Assembly (NCBI RefSeq): GCF_902702775.1
Contig: NZ_LR738724.1
Location: 930,001 to 994,000 of the forward strand
From: Streptococcus suis
GTDB lineage: Bacteria; Bacillota; Bacilli; Lactobacillales; Streptococcaceae
Length of the DNA stretch: 64,000 nt
Direction: 5' to 3'
Part shown: positions 63,192 to 64,000 of the stretch, in pieces
Layout of the letters: the number at the start of each line of letters is the position of its first letter
How positions within the stretch are numbered: position 1 is the first letter of the stretch
Made by a program: the position numbers and the translations under genes
Notes under the pieces: model-generated
What the model saw: the letters and a program-made list of their open reading frames with translations, nothing else
Databases searched by the model: none
What the model was told of the DNA's origin: nothing

Positions 63192-64000
63192 GTGCGCTGT
63201 TAAGCGTAAAAATGTATCTCCCTCACAGAGGGATATTATTGAAAGTAAATAATAGGAACAACTAACTAACCTAGCGGGGAAACCCAAAGGGGACAATAGC
63301 ATGTTAGTAAAGCGGATAAGGAGCGAGTTACAACGCTTTGATGTGCCGCAAGTTCCGTAACCTATGGTTAAGGCTAAACTGCTTGAACCTCAATTCTGAC
63401 TAGGTGCAAAGCATCGCCCATCGGAAAGTAACTGAGACCGATGTTACTGTATATTCGTTGTTGTGATTTTGGACGAATAACTTTCTACAGTAAAAGAGCA
63501 TACGATAAGTATGAATAAAGGAATGAGTGAGGAACCTAAGGGTTACTAGAACGTACATTTTTAACGAATAGCAGGATTGCCTAAGAGGGGAGACCCTTAT
63601 GGTAACGGAGTCACCGTAGTAGTCCGAGCAAGGGAAATCCTTGTACATGGCGAAGGGTGACAGGTAATTTCGATTAGTTAGAAAGGATTAGGTGCGTGGG
63701 ATGCGTACAGCCAAAACTATCTTAACGGTCATTCATGAACGTGGAAAACAAGATAAACCACTCGAAAGGGTTTATAAGTTACTATTTAATCGTGAACTCT
63801 ATCTGATAGCCTATGCAAAGTTATACCCGAATAATGGAGCAATGACAAAGGGTGTTACAGAGGAAACGATTGATGGAATGTCTATTCAAAAAATAGATAT
63901 GATTATTGAACAATTAAGACAAGAAACCTATTACTGGAGACCAGCTAGGAGAGAGTACATTCCTAAAAAGAATGGAAAACACCGTCCTTTGGGAATACCA
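63192..64000 (+). mobile_element. Group II intron 2, 5' part, inserted in the SNF2 gene
   Basis: GTGCG at 63192-63196 directly follows the conserved DNMLKI codons, and the frame stops at TAA 63201-63203. About 510 bases of structured, non-coding sequence follow, including CGGGGAAACCC and AAGAGGGGAGACCCTTATGG hairpins, leading to a maturase ORF at 63701. The 3' end is beyond the window. Its sequence and maturase differ from those of intron 1. Confidence 0.85.
63701..64000 (+). CDS. Group II intron maturase / reverse transcriptase, N-terminal part
   Basis: The frame is open from ATG 63701 to the window end (100 codons). It starts MRTAKTILTVIHERGKQDKP and has LYLIAYAKLYPNNGAMTKGV, the RT-0/N-terminal motif with TKGVTEETIDGMS, then RPARREYIPKKNGKHRPLGI, the conserved KRPLGIP-type RT-1 motif. 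It is clearly a group II intron RT, from a different lineage than the protein at 48113, which has NGGSQTEGVDGV in this place. GGATTAGG upstream is a weak ribosome site. Confidence 0.9.
   Translation, partial: MRTAKTILTVIHERGKQDKPLERVYKLLFNRELYLIAYAKLYPNNGAMTKGVTEETIDGMSIQKIDMIIEQLRQETYYWRPARREYIPKKNGKHRPLGIP

Larger units (their letters stand above)
34124..64000 (+). mobile_element. Left part of an ICESa2603-type integrative conjugative element
   Basis: From the rplL attachment site to the window end the genes follow the order typical of the family: RepA_N initiator, C5-methyltransferase, small proteins, CPBP protease, PcfB-like, VirD4, VirB6, PrgI, VirB4, CHAP hydrolase, AbiE pair, LPXTG adhesin, and N6-methylase/SNF2 helicase. 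At least 29.9 kb are present. The expected relaxase, excisionase and integrase would be further right. Two group II introns interrupt core genes. Having a replication initiator suggests the excised circle may replicate. Confidence 0.9.

Noticed and set aside
63400-63648. 82-codon minus-strand frame in the second intron
   Set aside because: Lies within structured intron RNA and has no coding features.

Overview
The window looks like a chromosome segment of a low-GC Gram-positive coccus of the genus Streptococcus, most likely Streptococcus suis or a close relative. The evidence is the gene content (LPXTG-anchored 5'-nucleotidase, CpsY/MtaR-type LysR regulator, split pyrimidine genes under PyrR attenuation, glgCD glycogen genes) and an ICESa2603-type integrative conjugative element (ICE) placed exactly at the 3' end of rplL. 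Species is inferred from gene content only.

Layout. Positions 1-4755 hold the end of a bacterial microcompartment (BMC) locus: the C-terminus of a PduL-like phosphotransacylase, three nearly identical tandem BMC-H shell genes, and a pyruvate:flavodoxin oxidoreductase. After a gene-poor stretch with a perfect 20-bp inverted repeat come two paralogous amino-acid-binding lipoproteins with near-identical promoters (5190-7116). A minus-strand glycogen operon glgC-glgD-glgA-glgB (7243-12863) has a cre-like site over its promoter and is preceded by a LysR regulator. Pyrimidine genes follow (pyrK-pyrD, pyrF-PPase-like-pyrE, pyrC) with two separate PyrR-type attenuators, then a glycosyltransferase and ung interleaved. 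Next come the cell-wall 5'-nucleotidase and housekeeping genes (Maf, CxxCxxCC protein, rbgA, rnhB, YdcF, TrhA, DUF1836, rhodanese, acetyltransferase, dprA, topA). The segment from the CxxCxxCC gene to topA is bracketed by two inverted copies of a hairpin-rich non-coding repeat. rplJ-rplL with an L10 leader ends the core chromosome.

From 34124 to the window end lies the left part of the ICE: its own RepA_N initiator, an orphan C5-cytosine methyltransferase, small unknowns including a degenerate Spx-like protein and a CPBP protease, then a type IV secretion module (PcfB-like, VirD4, a small VirB2/Maff2-like protein, VirB6, PrgI, VirB4, and a lysozyme/CHAP wall hydrolase). Behind it are an AbiE toxin-antitoxin pair with a perfect 21-bp palindromic operator, a 1631-residue antigen I/II-type LPXTG adhesin, a tiny calcium-motif ORF, and a giant N6-methylase/SNF2 helicase. 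The integrase, excisionase and relaxase expected at the far end are not in the window.

The most striking structure is that two conserved ICE genes are each interrupted by a different group II intron. The first (47388-50171) splits the CHAP domain of the wall hydrolase. Its boundaries can be set to the base: removing it restores an uninterrupted CHAP reading frame, the 5' end is GTGCG, a 34-nt domain V is present, and a 6/6 IBS1-EBS1 pairing is visible. The second begins at 63192 inside the SNF2 gene and runs off the window. Expression of these genes would then depend on splicing. The same helicase also carries an apparent D-to-Y change in its DEAH motif.
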